A stretch of DNA of 64,000 bases, from assembly GCF_000400465.1 (NCBI RefSeq), contig NW_008806297.1, positions 34,096-98,095 on the forward strand. Direction: 5' to 3'. Origin of the DNA: Wallemia ichthyophaga EXF-994 (taxonomy: Eukaryota; Basidiomycota; Wallemiomycetes; Wallemiales; Wallemiaceae). The notes below the pieces were generated by a model. That model had not been told where the DNA came from. It ran no database searches and saw only the letters and a program-made list of their open reading frames with translations. Positions 1-9,836 of the stretch are shown here, piece by piece. Both the position numbers and the translations under genes were made by a program. Each line of letters begins with the position of its first letter. The first letter of the stretch is position 1.

Positions 1-2
1 AC

Positions 3-378
3 CCACCTACACCGAATAACCTCGACATAAGTCTGACAGAGCTCGAGAGAAGACGCTCACAAGGCGCGGGTGCGTCGACGAGCAGACGAGAAGAGAGTGA
101 AAGTGGAAATGAAAACGAGAATGAAATTGGTGAAGGTGATGGTGATGGTGAACGCACTCCAACGGCCAACACCGCCTCAGCAACCCATTCCACCCCTGCC
201 ACGCCTTGTGTTTCCTCGGAAGCACCCCCTCCACACTACGCACCGATCGACCCGCAGAAATATCCCGATGGAGTAAGTCTGGCTGATATTCCAGTAAGTA
301 CGAGCTGAGTGCGGTTGTGGATTGTAATTGCTAACGACCCCACAGTCAGATGAATTGGTGAGGTTGATAGGGGAGTGA
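3..378 (+). CDS. 3' end of an unidentified protein (cut by window edge)
   Basis: Two exons are visible, 3..293 and 346..378, joined across a 52-nt intron (GTAAGT donor, CTAAC branch site, CACAG acceptor). About 107 residues of C-terminus remain. They are rich in Glu, Asn, Ser and Pro (a GDGDGER stretch, then SSEAPPPHYAP) and end in SDELVRLIGE. The 5' part lies outside the window. The open frame, canonical intron and stop support a real gene end, but nothing identifies a family. Confidence 0.55.
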
Positions 379-611
379 ATTGACTGGTAATTGAAGCAGA
401 GCAGTTATCTTAATGCAAATAGATGAGCATTTCTTACATAATCCGTTTCACGACACGCCTAAGCCACGACAAACACCAGTAGCAGCAGCAGCACAAGACA
501 CAGCACACGCACAACTACACCTACACTTTCACCCATTCTTACACTACAGACACATATATTCTGTTGTACTAATTGATTGATAACACGTTCGTCTTGACGT
601 TGACGGTGACC

Positions 612-2201
612 ATGCACAATCACAGCCACAGTCAAGTGCCCAGCAGCAGCTCGGTGTTTGGGCTGCCAAACCAGCTCAACCAGCACAACCACGCCATACC
701 TATCCCGGGCAGTGCCAGTAGCGGGGGAGGCTTTGCCCAGCGAGTATCCATGTCCCAGTCGCCGACGAGCAGCGTGAGTATGAGTGCGAGTGCGAGTGCG
801 GAAGCGCAGCGGCGGCGCAATTCGCTGCACTCGTCCCAGACGCCATCCACGCCGCCGGGAGGGTTACGAGGGGCTGATGTGGCCGATGTGCCGATGGACG
901 ATAGCGGGAGCGGGAGAGCGACACCATGGCAAATACTATCGCAAATACCAGCACACGCCCACACACACACACCCCTGCGCGTCCCCACACGGCCTGTCAC
1001 GCGGCGACAGAACCTGCTTCCACAGTCCAAGAACTTTAGTCGAGTGCAGGACCAGCTGCGCGGGGAGAAGGCGCCACAGCAACACGAGGCGGCATCAGAG
1101 GCCAACGTGCAGCGCCTGCTCCTGTCGGCACCTTCCTCGCCGCTTTTGCCGCGCACGCCGCGCTCGAGACACAGCCATCACAGCCATGCAGGACGCACGC
1201 GCACGCACGGCCGCTTTCCCGAGAGCTGCCACGACGAGGATGAGGACCAAGAGGTGTGCAGCAGCAGCAGTGGCGAGGAGAGCGAGAGTGTGAGCGTGGG
1301 CGGGGGTATGCACGTCGGTACCGGTACCCTCGGTGCCCTCGGTGCTTCTGAAGACATGGACATGAATACCAACACCTGGGAACCGTGCGATAGCGGCACT
1401 GTTGCTCACTCCCACTCACACCTACACATGCCCCCGCCTATGCCGCCGCGCGCACCACACAACACAAGTCTCAACGCGTGGCTCGAGTTTCGCGAGCCGA
1501 GCCACCCCGCGCGCGCGTCGCCGGGCGCGCGGCTGAGCCAGGGGAGTATCCACGATGTGGACTTGCCGATGAACGGGAGTGGGAGTGGGAGTGTGAGTGC
1601 GCATAGCAGCGGCAACGGCAACGGCAACGCCAATATGAACGGCTCCCCAAGCTCATCCACCCAGCTCCACCTCACTGCCAACACGGGCAAAGCGGCGAAG
1701 CGGAAATTGACTGAAGGGGACAGATACGAACCGTATGCGTACAGCAGCATGAAGAGGCGAGCTGTTTCACCCAGTCTCTCAATAAGCCAAAGTCAAAGCC
1801 AGACACATACACATACACACACGCAAATGCAAACGCCAACACCAATGCAGACACCAACACCAATACATTCACATTCCACTCCCACCTCATCTCAACATTC
1901 CACTCTCAAACACAGATCTAACTCCAACACATCACGCTCGGCCAGCCCTCAACTGAGTACGGTCGTAGCAGCCGCTAGCACACCCGGCAAGGGCAGCGGA
2001 ATGGGGTATGGAACTACGGCTCTCGGCCTTGCTGCGAGCTCGGGCATCAAGTGGGGTCATGATTCAGTCGGTGGTGGCGTTGGCGTTAGCGCTCCCGTTG
2101 ACGACTCGGCTCTTGAAACTGGCTCTAGCTACACCTCCGACGACGCCGTCAAAATCAGGAGTGAGGGTGTGGATGGTATTTCGAGAATGTCGCTGGGTTA
2201 G
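612..2201 (+). CDS. Ser/His/Thr-rich low-complexity protein, unknown function
   Basis: A single exon of 529 codons from the first in-frame ATG at 612; the frame is open upstream to 573 but without an ATG. The protein is dominated by low-complexity tracts: alternating Ser-Ala near residues 55-65, HTHTHT repeats, QSQSQTHTHT, and Gly-Asn and Ser-Gly runs. One stretch near residues 135-180 (RRQNLLPQSKNFSRV followed by EAASEANVQRLLL) looks like a folded or short conserved motif and resembles, from memory, motifs in fungal regulatory proteins of unknown role. A basic segment (AAKRKLTEGDRYEPYAYSS) could be a nuclear localisation signal. A nuclear regulatory protein is plausible but not shown. It converges with the SR-protein kinase gene. 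Confidence 0.6.
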   Translation: MHNHSHSQVPSSSSVFGLPNQLNQHNHAIPIPGSASSGGGFAQRVSMSQSPTSSVSMSASASAEAQRRRNSLHSSQTPSTPPGGLRGADVADVPMDDSGSGRATPWQILSQIPAHAHTHTPLRVPTRPVTRRQNLLPQSKNFSRVQDQLRGEKAPQQHEAASEANVQRLLLSAPSSPLLPRTPRSRHSHHSHAGRTRTHGRFPESCHDEDEDQEVCSSSSGEESESVSVGGGMHVGTGTLGALGASEDMDMNTNTWEPCDSGTVAHSHSHLHMPPPMPPRAPHNTSLNAWLEFREPSHPARASPGARLSQGSIHDVDLPMNGSGSGSVSAHSSGNGNGNANMNGSPSSSTQLHLTANTGKAAKRKLTEGDRYEPYAYSSMKRRAVSPSLSISQSQSQTHTHTHTQMQTPTPMQTPTPIHSHSTPTSSQHSTLKHRSNSNTSRSASPQLSTVVAAASTPGKGSGMGYGTTALGLAASSGIKWGHDSVGGGVGVSAPVDDSALETGSSYTSDDAVKIRSEGVDGISRMSLG

Positions 2202-2381
2202 CATGTGTGGTGAGTGGGGAGAGTATAGCTCACTAGCTCATCCACCTTATCCACCTACTCTTTCTATTAAAATCACGCAAGATTAATGTATTATGTACTA
2301 ATGTAATGTTTATCTTTCTCGATTGTCATCGATTCTCGTTTCTGGTCTCTTGGTTTTTTTGGTTTCTCCATGCAAACTTAT

Positions 2382-4598
2382 TCAAGCACCATAAGCATGG
2401 GCATGCACATGGGCGATTTGTGGCGAGGCAGTGCCATTTCCGTGGCCGAGAGCGCCTACAGGGTTGACAGTACCACTTGTGGCACCATGAAAAGGCACAT
2501 GTCCCCCACTATTAACCTGCTCCTGCAGTTCTTTCTGATGTTTCTGTTGCGCCAACCTCTGCTCCTGTGTGAGACCGCCTAGAATGACAGCCTCGTCGAG
2601 TGATTTGAGAGCGTCGCTTTCACGTAACGCACTAAGATCACCCCTGTTATTCTTGAGCATTTCCTCGTAATGTATCTTTTCAATCTCGCCATCAGTGATA
2701 ACGTCCGTAATCCACTCATGTTCGAGTAGATCCCTCGGCCTGACGCGCGTTTCGGGATTAAGATCCAACATGGGTACCAAGAACGACGTCAACACATTAG
2801 CTTCTTCCGCACTCATCAGATACTTCTCCCGTAATACCCTGTCTAGCGGCCAATAACGCAGTTTGTGGATTCTCCTAAGCTCGGCTCTCCTGTTGAAAAG
2901 ATCTAATGAATACTTACCATTGATGAGCTCTTTAGGCATGTTGCCTAGCAGCTCCATCACTTGCGCCATGTGGTCGTCATCTTTCCCGTACTTGGTCCCC
3001 GATTGCGGATCGAAAAGATAATCACCCGTTATCAACTCAAATATCATACACGCTGTAGACCACAGATCCGCACTGGGACCCCATTGACCACCCAGTATCA
3101 CCTCGGGACATCTATACTGACGCGTCTGGATATCATTTGTAAAGTGGTGGTCTATCCAGCAAGCATTACCCAGATCGGCTATCTTGCATGCGAGCCGTTC
3201 AAGACTCTCAGGGTCATATGGAGCAGTTGGTATATTATCGTGCATGTCTTCGTTAGGTGAGTGTGAGTAGTGAGGTGCGTGTGATGGACGTGGATATTGG
3301 GGGAGTGAGGTAGAGAAAGGAGAATCAGCGGATATCTTTGTAGGTTCACCCGGTTGAGGATTCTGATTAGTGACGACGGTAGATGATGTACTCGATGTGC
3401 TTGGTTGTTGGGGCGCTTGTTGTGATAATAAGGATGGACCCTGTGCTTTTGGAGCTTTTGCTGTTGTTTTCTCACCGAAATAACTGTCGCCAGGCTGACT
3501 GAGGGGCGAGCTGGGTTTGTCGCTTGCGAGTTTAACGCCCTTTAAATCCTTACCAATCATTTCAGCGCTATTTTCAAAACCTGTGCTAACTTGGGTAGAT
3601 CTGAAACTGTTGGGTGACTGACCTATACCAGGAACACCCGAGATCTTGGACATACCGAAACTCCATTTATCCATCATAGGACTACCTGCCATTGAAGAGG
3701 AGGGAGAGGGCAGAGGTTGAGATCCAGTGATGAAGATACCTTCTCTTCTAGGAGTTTGAGCACCGCCTCTGCCTTGCGAAGGTGGAACACCGACTAATTT
3801 AGTCGGTACAGCTTGAACACTGTTATCCAACTCAGCTTTAACAACGACTTCAACGTCATCGATGCATATAAGAACATTCTCAGGCTTGATATCTGTGTGA
3901 ATGATACCACACTTGTTGTGCATGTAGTCTAAACTGAGAAGGATTTGTTTAGCGACCTGTTTAACGATTTGAATGGGAACACCGCGATGTTGATAGCGTT
4001 TGATGAGACCGAGGAGGTTCTCGCCCAGGACTTCAAAAACCATACAAACGTGTGAGCCATTTGGACCTCTATGACGGAAATGGTCAAGGAGAAGAACGGA
4101 ATGCCTGCGACCAGGATGACGGGGTTCAGACGAGACTAAACGTTGCAGAAGTTTGATTTCATCAAGAGCTGTTTCTGTGTAGTGTGGAGCTGATTTGACT
4201 ATTTTCAGTGCGACGTGTTTGTTAGTTTTGTGATCTTTAGCGAGCCAGACCTGATGGGAGTGGGATTAGCCAGGCAGAAGCTTTAGATTTCTACCAACCA
4301 ATGAAAAGTGTCCCCAGCCCAATTTACGGACGATGGTGTATCTGCCATCAGCGAAAGTGTCACCGACTGCGAGTGAACAAGAGTGAGTTTTATACGCTGT
4401 AAATTGATTAATACACCCACTCATAGTATGATGATATCCCCCTTTACAATAATCATCCAAGTCTTCTTCCTCTATAATCAAGTTAGATTGCTGTCAGGGG
4501 AATCCATTGGACAGTCACAAACCCTCAGAATTAACCGAGTCTGATTCGAATGACTCGTAACTGCCAGCCAATGATGCGTTGTTGTTTGATTTACTCAT
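2382..4598 (-). CDS. SKY1: SR-protein-specific kinase (SRPK / Sky1 / Dsk1 family)
   Basis: Serine/threonine kinase expected to phosphorylate RS domains of SR splicing and mRNA-export factors. Exons on the minus strand: 4598-4523, 4471-4421, 4366-4299, 4250-2382, giving 687 residues. The acidic N-terminus leads into EEEDLDDYCKGGYH and the family hallmark GDTFADGRYTIVRKLGWGHFS. The catalytic loop HTDIKPEN is at about 183-190 and DLGNACW at about 424. Between them lies a spacer of roughly 210 residues, the divided kinase domain typical of SRPKs, which in known members controls cytoplasmic retention. The C-terminal lobe keeps QTRQYRCPEVILG. The tail after the kinase is rich in Gln, Gly and His. 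The three short introns are 48-54 nt with canonical ends. The start at 4598 joins in frame to the conserved acidic box. Confidence 0.93.
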
Positions 4599-4964
4599 CG
4601 AGATTGAGCTGCGTGTAGGCCACGTTAGATTGTATATGGTTATTTAATATTCATCATACGGGATTGCAGTGTTATTGGAATTATTGGGATTACTGGGATT
4701 ACTATAATTATTGTAATTACTCATTCTCGTCGTTGTCGTTGGAGTCCAAGGGGTGTTTTATCATTATCTTGGTTTATTTAACTCAATTTGTTTATCTAAT
4801 AAAGGGTTCTGACGTATATCACGCTCCCACACTCTCACTCTCCCAGCCACCCCATTCTTCCCTCTGATTGGCTGATCCCTTTCCCTTATCTAATCGCATC
4901 TGATTGGTGGGCTGAAAACACTATTTATTCAATTTACTCAATTTACTTAATTAATCCCCTCTTC
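4599..4964. other. Intergenic region upstream of the SR-protein kinase
   Basis: 366 bp between the kinase start codon and the stop codon of the BAR-SH3 gene, both on the minus strand. It is AT-rich, with short runs such as ATTATTGTAATTACTC. Two ATTGG motifs (CCAAT on the minus strand) lie near the BAR end. No coding potential is seen. It should hold the kinase promoter and the BAR gene's 3' UTR. Confidence 0.6.
4865..4909 (-). promoter_or_regulatory. Paired CCAAT boxes upstream of the SR-protein kinase
   Basis: Two CTGATTGG motifs on the plus strand, with ATTGG at 4867-4871 and 4903-4907, read as CCAATCAG on the minus strand, 36 bp apart. They lie 270-310 bp upstream of the kinase ATG. CCAAT is the core site for the HAP/NF-Y complex. 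Spacing and strand make them candidate promoter elements, but a five-base core occurs often by chance. Confidence 0.3.
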
Positions 4965-6541
4965 TTAATTCTCTTGCACGTAGTTCCCAGGGAACACTCC
5001 CTCGCTTCCTCCCATTCTTCCTGTCCACCTGTACCTTGTCAGGAACACACTTCAGAATCCACTTGCAGCACTCACCAGTCATTAGTCGATTCCGTACGCT
5101 GAATCACCTCTATCTGATCCCCTGCTCTGAATCCAAGATCCCCTTCTGCCTATTTATACTTGTAAATGACTCAACCTACTAATCAATCTACTCACCTGTG
5201 GCTCAAAGTCATACAACGCTGTAACGATACTCCCTTTAGGTTTTGGTTTCATTGGTGGTGGTGGTGGTGGTCTCTTGGAAGCTGAACTAGGTGATGCATC
5301 GTACGCAGGTGGTGCTGAGCTGAACCCTGATCCTGACCTGCCCAAACCTGCTGCTCCACCTGGTGACTTGACGTCACTAGAGCTACCCATATCATACTCA
5401 TCACCCTCCTCAACTCCAACTCCACCGCCTCCTTCACCTCCCGCTGCCGTCTTTGACTTGTTGCGTCTGATTTGTGCGCCAAATTTACCCGTAGACAGCG
5501 CTGTAAGTCGTTTAGTCAACTCTTCCACCTGCACATTAGCTCCCTGGTCATTGGCCATATATGCAGATTCAGCATCACCGTAGTTAAGGTCATACTTATC
5601 GCTAGCGAATGCCTGTACCTTATCGAGAATGAGGTAGTAGATATTCAGCTGCATGTAGTAGAACGAGTGGAATAGCGGTGTGATGAATTTCTGCGCCATC
5701 ACATACAACTGTGGCAATTCCGTCTTGGTGAGGTTGTTATAGTGCTCATATTCAGCCTGTGCATTCTCAAACTCATTCTCCAGCTTGAAAAGATTCTTCT
5801 CGTCGCTCATCGTCTTATCCTTCTTTTCGCGCAGCTTGGAGAGTGAGTTGTTGAAGCGGTCGTAGTCGACGAGCTGTTTGGGTGTTTGAGTTATCAAAAA
5901 TCCTACAACACTCCAAGCCCACCTTGTGATTACGCTTCACTATCGTCTTGCGCACACGCTGCAACAACTCCTTGAACTCCTTGGCTGGGGTCATCACCCT
6001 ACCCTCAATCAGATCCAATTCAGGTGCGAGCGTGTCCTTCAACTCTGCCATCAGTACTTGATACATGGTGATGTTGTTTAGTGTCAATTCCGACGCTGGA
6101 TTTTTCTTGTCGAGACCAACATCATTTGAGCCACTGAATTCGGTGTGAGCGGGATGTAATATACTCGCACAAACTCACATTGGTTGAAATATTGTTTCAA
6201 AGGCTTTACCGAAATCGGCACCTGATTTCAGCAGACCTGCGAATGATGTGAGCATTGAGTGGTGTGATTCAACTGCCAAGACGCAGACGCAGACGCACCT
6301 TGAACAGAATCTCTAAACAGCCTTGAATCCTTCACCAGCCTATCAGCACCTTGCTCTATAATTTGCATTCTACGTTCATGTTCGTCGAATGCGGCGTCTG
6401 TTGTTGTAGACGCTCTGCCAATTTTAGAGGACATTTGGTGCGGGGCACGCTTAATTGATTTTATCATTCCTTTGTGGATATTAGAGGGCTGTCTGGCGTA
6501 CTCGACGTATTCCTCAGTCTACACAGCTACTCACCCTTCAT
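4965..6541 (-). CDS. RVS167: BAR-SH3 amphiphysin-like protein (Rvs167/Hob1)
   Basis: Membrane-curving endocytosis and actin-patch protein. Seven exons: 6541-6535, 6469-6299, 6236-6179, 6133-5923, 5873-5196, 5149-5076, 5028-4965; all introns are 45-65 nt and the total is 420 residues. The seven-base first exon (ATGAAGG) gives the family N-terminus MKGMIKSIKRAPHQ. The BAR domain covers roughly residues 1-250 (KRNHKLVDYDRFNNSLSKL; NEFENAQAEYEHYNNLTK; LDKVQAF). A Gly/Ser/Pro-rich linker with a PPPPPPMKPKPK run follows, then one SH3 domain to the C-terminus (VTALYDFEP, WWTGRM, GVFPGNYVQEN). The order BAR, Pro-rich linker, SH3 matches yeast Rvs167. Every splice junction restores family sequence, so the gene model is firm. 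Confidence 0.93.
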
Positions 6542-6589
6542 GATGTGATGATGATGGTGATGATGATCGTTATGGTATAAGCATCGAAA

Positions 6590-7234
6590 CTACAATTCAT
6601 CGTGTTGATTGGTTTGTTGAAATGGTTTAAACAGTACGCTAGCTATTGTGATTCCTCTGTTGTATATGCGTCTCTTTAAAACGTATAAAACGCAGAACAC
6701 GAAGAATAGAATGGATATTACGATCAGCAGCTTATCAAGTATATTACCCCTTTCAAGCTGCCTTAATATCTGCTTCGATGTATTCAACAATACATTGAAA
6801 TCCATGTACTGATTCCTTGTAGTACTCATCAGACCACTGCTATCCTCCCAGATCTGATGATTGAGTATTGATTGATCCAAATTAGATTTCAACATGTTTG
6901 TAGTCTTCACGAGGCTCTGCGTAAGCTCAGAATCATCCTTGTTCCTCTCGTCCTTGTCATCTATCAGCTCATTTCGCCCTCCACTCCCATCTATTCTACG
7001 CTTGGTTGATAGAGATACGCTCCTGAATTTGCTCCGAATCAGATTGTATCTCTCCTCTAATGTTCTATCCCCGCCTTGGAAGACGTTCTCGTCAATCATC
7101 TCCTTCACTCTACCCAATTCATCTCTTATACTGTTAAATAGCTCGTTGAAATCCCTGTAATTTGATTGGCTGGATAGTCTCTTCAATTCCTCCACATCTA
7201 AGTCATCTAATTTCTCTTTTATCTCAACTTGCAT
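6590..7234 (-). CDS. SEC20: Sec20 ER/Golgi Q-SNARE with HDEL tail
   Basis: Single exon, 214 residues. Sec20 is a Q-SNARE of the ER that works with Ufe1, Use1 and the Dsl1 complex in Golgi-to-ER (COPI) retrograde fusion. The N-terminal half is helical (KLDDLDVEELKRL). A SNARE-like helix spans about 105-165 (SLVKTTNMLKSNLDQS). One membrane segment follows at about 168-186 (LLIVISILFFVFCVLYVL), with a short lumenal tail ending exactly in HDEL, the K/HDEL-receptor retrieval signal, as in the S. cerevisiae protein. Length, order and tail together make the identification good. The BAR-SH3 gene lies 48 bp downstream on the same strand. Confidence 0.87.
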   Translation of the reverse strand: MQVEIKEKLDDLDVEELKRLSSQSNYRDFNELFNSIRDELGRVKEMIDENVFQGGDRTLEERYNLIRSKFRSVSLSTKRRIDGSGGRNELIDDKDERNKDDSELTQSLVKTTNMLKSNLDQSILNHQIWEDSSGLMSTTRNQYMDFNVLLNTSKQILRQLERGNILDKLLIVISILFFVFCVLYVLKRRIYNRGITIASVLFKPFQQTNQHDEL

Positions 7235-7550
7235 TGTAGATGATGACGTTATTGAGTAAAGAAATTATGACTAAATTGAGATGCGTGAACTTGATATATT
7301 GACCTGTAAGTAGGAAGGAATGTTAAAGCGCGGTTTAAGGTGTATGATTATGTGCTTAAATTGACATAAACGTAACCTGAAAATCTTCACCGCACTTTAC
7401 CAAATAGCTGGATATCCTTTGTGTTATCCAAGTCCTCTGTTTGAGCTGAGTAGGAGTTTGATAGTTTATTCTGCGTGTTCACCTGTCCACATGCTGACTA
7501 CATCACATGTATCAAGCCACACAAGACCAAACACTTTCACCAATACAACG
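7235..7550. other. Divergent intergenic region
   Basis: 316 bp between the Sec20 start (minus) and the small plus-strand gene. There is no convincing coding sequence, although the plus frame stays open from about 7419, so the 5' end of the small gene could extend into it. Presumably a shared promoter region. Confidence 0.4.
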
Positions 7551-8008
7551 ATGACAAAATCATTTTACTTTCTGCTTTGCACAACATACCACGATCCAGA
7601 TGTCTGTGGGTTTAATAGCTGGGTGAGTTGTTCACGCTGTATTCTTTGTTCACACGCTGAGCCATAACACCATAACACACGACACAGAAACGCCAGTGGC
7701 AGCTGCAGTCTCTCTCCCGCATCAACGAGAAGAAGAAGAGGGATTTCATCACCCAAATTACTTCCGGCGTCGCCAAAGATTGGGTGAATGGCGTTCTCAA
7801 GGACAAAGAGGGGAAGCTGTACAATCCAGATTGCTTGCAGGTTGAAGGCACGCCGCTTATTACACACAACCCCCCTGATTCCTCCTACGTTCCTCTCGTC
7901 AAGGTGGATGACCACATCGAACTTCTCTCGGCACAACCTGCCCAAGGCGGCACAAAGAAGCAGAGGAAGCAGAGCAAACAGGGCGGCCTTGATAGCGCAA
8001 CTCAATAG
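7551..8008 (+). CDS. Small basic-tailed protein, unknown
   Basis: Two-exon model 7551..7622 and 7688..8008, with a 65-nt GTGAGT...CACAG intron, giving about 130 residues. The second exon reads through as a hydrophilic protein (SLSRINEKKKRDFITQ; GKLYNPDCLQVEGTPLITH; SSYVPLVKVDDHIELL) ending in a Lys/Gln/Gly-rich tail (GGTKKQRKQSKQGG). I do not recognise a family. The 5' end is uncertain: an ATG at 7600 followed by a GTGGGT donor after only six bases would also keep frame and give MS joined to exon 2, and several AG acceptors (7687, 7696, 7702, 7708) all keep frame. It converges with the Clp1-like gene. Confidence 0.5.
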
Positions 8009-8133
8009 CTGTACTTTGCTTATATTTTCTCTCTCTTTTTCCTCTTCAAGTCTATGATGCTTATCACGCTTATTATGTCTACGATATTTACGATATTTAC
8101 CATGTTTTTCCATCTGCCTACAATTTAATCTTG

Positions 8134-9624
8134 TTAAATATTACGCAACCTCTTACTCAGTATCTCCTCCGATTTTGGACTTGTTGGATGACGATATTTG
8201 TCTTGATTTCCATACCCACCAGAATCGACAAGACCACTTGACGTCTTAGAGAGATCAAAATTGTGCAGAGTCTGCTTGATATGTGAATAAGAATGAGCAT
8301 ACATGCCGCTGCTTTTCCTCGTGGGCAAATTCTGAGTATGGGTGTGGGGTATCGACGCACCACTAGCACGCCTCTTGCCCACATTCACCCGTCTATTCCA
8401 CCACCGTCCCAAAACCCGCTTTACCCACGAATCCAATCCGAGATATTCCGCGTTCTGCACTGCGCCCTCCCACTTAACCGCACCGCTTTCGAGGTGGCCC
8501 TCCAGAAAGGGTCCATGTCCGAAATAGAGTGCTTGTACGAGATGCAGCAAAGAGTACGCGTCGGGTATCGGTAGGTATATGGCGCGAGTGTGTGGCATGA
8601 TATGTGGTATTGTCCGTTTGTGTTTGCTGTGCATACTGTGCGCAACTCCCTGCTTTAGCATCGCGCGCGTCTCGGATGCTATCTGCTCCGTCTTCTTCAT
8701 AGTTTCCACTTTTTCGCTCTTTTCGCTTTCCGATCTGTTCAAATGCTTGTACGCGCCTGCTTCTGCTTCGGCGTCTGCCTGCTCACTCTCCTCCCCCAGT
8801 CTGTCGAAAATTGCCTTGAAGAGGCTCGATTGGGATGTGAGGAAGTCCTTGTGGAGATGGAGGACAAGTAGGCGTGGATGGGAGTGTGAGTGGGTGTGAG
8901 TGTGATTTTGGCTGTAATTCTCAATTTGACTCTGAATCTGCTCCGGTTTCAGCGCAGCCCCATCGGCGACGACGGACGTCTTTCTACTGCTTCTCGGGCT
9001 AGTCACACTGCTCTTACTGCCGAAAGCTCGAATGGTCTGTGTGCTGTGTGCGCTACTATTGCTCGCAACGCTAGCGCGTGGGGTTCGTTCGTCGTGCGTG
9101 TTGTGGTCGTCGCTCTCCTGCTGACCGTGATTGTGTTTGTGTTTGTTCAGCGGCGGCCAGAACAGCGTCCGATTGCCACTCCCTTCCACAGCCTCAGCGC
9201 GTGCTACATCGTAGTTGAACACCGCTGCGGACAGTCCAGCTGATGCAGCCGCCGCAGCGGATATGGTGACCTCCGAAGTGCGTCGCGTGGGTGGCGTCTG
9301 TGGCGTCTGTGGGTAGAGCAGCGTGTGCGGCTCACCTTTGCCTTCAACTTGAGCCTCGCACGCGGCATCACACTCACACTCGCACCCCTCGTCGACCGGT
9401 ATCACTAGCGCACAGTCCGCATGCTCGTGGCGCTCCCAGTATCGCAGCGCTTGCGCGTGTAGATTGTCGAGGTGCTTCGTGTGGTTGAGTGCGGCGGTGT
9501 GTGGTGCTGGCGTACCCGTTATATAGCCCGTGGGTGGCCCCGTCATCGCCTCTGACGCTCTAGATGCACCGTCCGCGTTCAGCTGCAGTGCTGCTGGTCT
9601 CTTGCGCTCACTTGTCTTGTTCAT
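8134..9624 (-). CDS. BTB-like protein resembling basidiomycete Clp1 (clampless1)
   Basis: Single exon, 496 residues from the first ATG at 9624. An N-terminal block (YWERHEHADCALVIP) and a later block (LLVLHLHKDFLTSQSSLFKAIFD) look like the start of a BTB/POZ-type domain interrupted by long low-complexity inserts (Cys/Glu, Ala-rich, and an HTHTHSHSH run). A conserved-looking C-terminal part follows: AIYLPIPDAYSLLHLVQALYFG, KWEGAVQNAEYLGLDSWVKRVLGRWW. Clp1 proteins of Coprinopsis and Ustilago, needed for clamp-cell or dikaryon development, have from memory a similar hydrophobic plus WEG..N.EYL..G.W arrangement. That assignment is from pattern memory only and could be wrong; a BTB-like protein is the safer call. 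Confidence 0.5.
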   Translation of the reverse strand: MNKTSERKRPAALQLNADGASRASEAMTGPPTGYITGTPAPHTAALNHTKHLDNLHAQALRYWERHEHADCALVIPVDEGCECECDAACEAQVEGKGEPHTLLYPQTPQTPPTRRTSEVTISAAAAASAGLSAAVFNYDVARAEAVEGSGNRTLFWPPLNKHKHNHGQQESDDHNTHDERTPRASVASNSSAHSTQTIRAFGSKSSVTSPRSSRKTSVVADGAALKPEQIQSQIENYSQNHTHTHSHSHPRLLVLHLHKDFLTSQSSLFKAIFDRLGEESEQADAEAEAGAYKHLNRSESEKSEKVETMKKTEQIASETRAMLKQGVAHSMHSKHKRTIPHIMPHTRAIYLPIPDAYSLLHLVQALYFGHGPFLEGHLESGAVKWEGAVQNAEYLGLDSWVKRVLGRWWNRRVNVGKRRASGASIPHTHTQNLPTRKSSGMYAHSYSHIKQTLHNFDLSKTSSGLVDSGGYGNQDKYRHPTSPKSEEILSKRLRNI

Positions 9625-9836
9625 CGTGTTCAACGGATATACGCTCCCTCCTAACCCCTCTTATTATGCAAAATGTATCTTAATTTGGAGAACAATGGCT
9701 TTTATGCAGGTACACGCGGTTATATTTGGAGTCAGTGATAAGTGATACAAAGGCCATGTGATGAGACGAGCTTTGAGATAATAATTGACGTTACGACTCC
9801 AGCTTCCTTTCCTTTTTCCTCATATTTTTTTATTTC

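Noticed and set aside
7419-7550. Extending the small gene upstream through the open frame before 7551
   Set aside because: The extra N-terminus (Ser/Thr/His-rich) has no support and the frame there may be chance.
9291-9488. Plus-strand frames opposite the Clp1-like gene
   Set aside because: Shadows of the coding strand in GC-biased codons; no start context or family.
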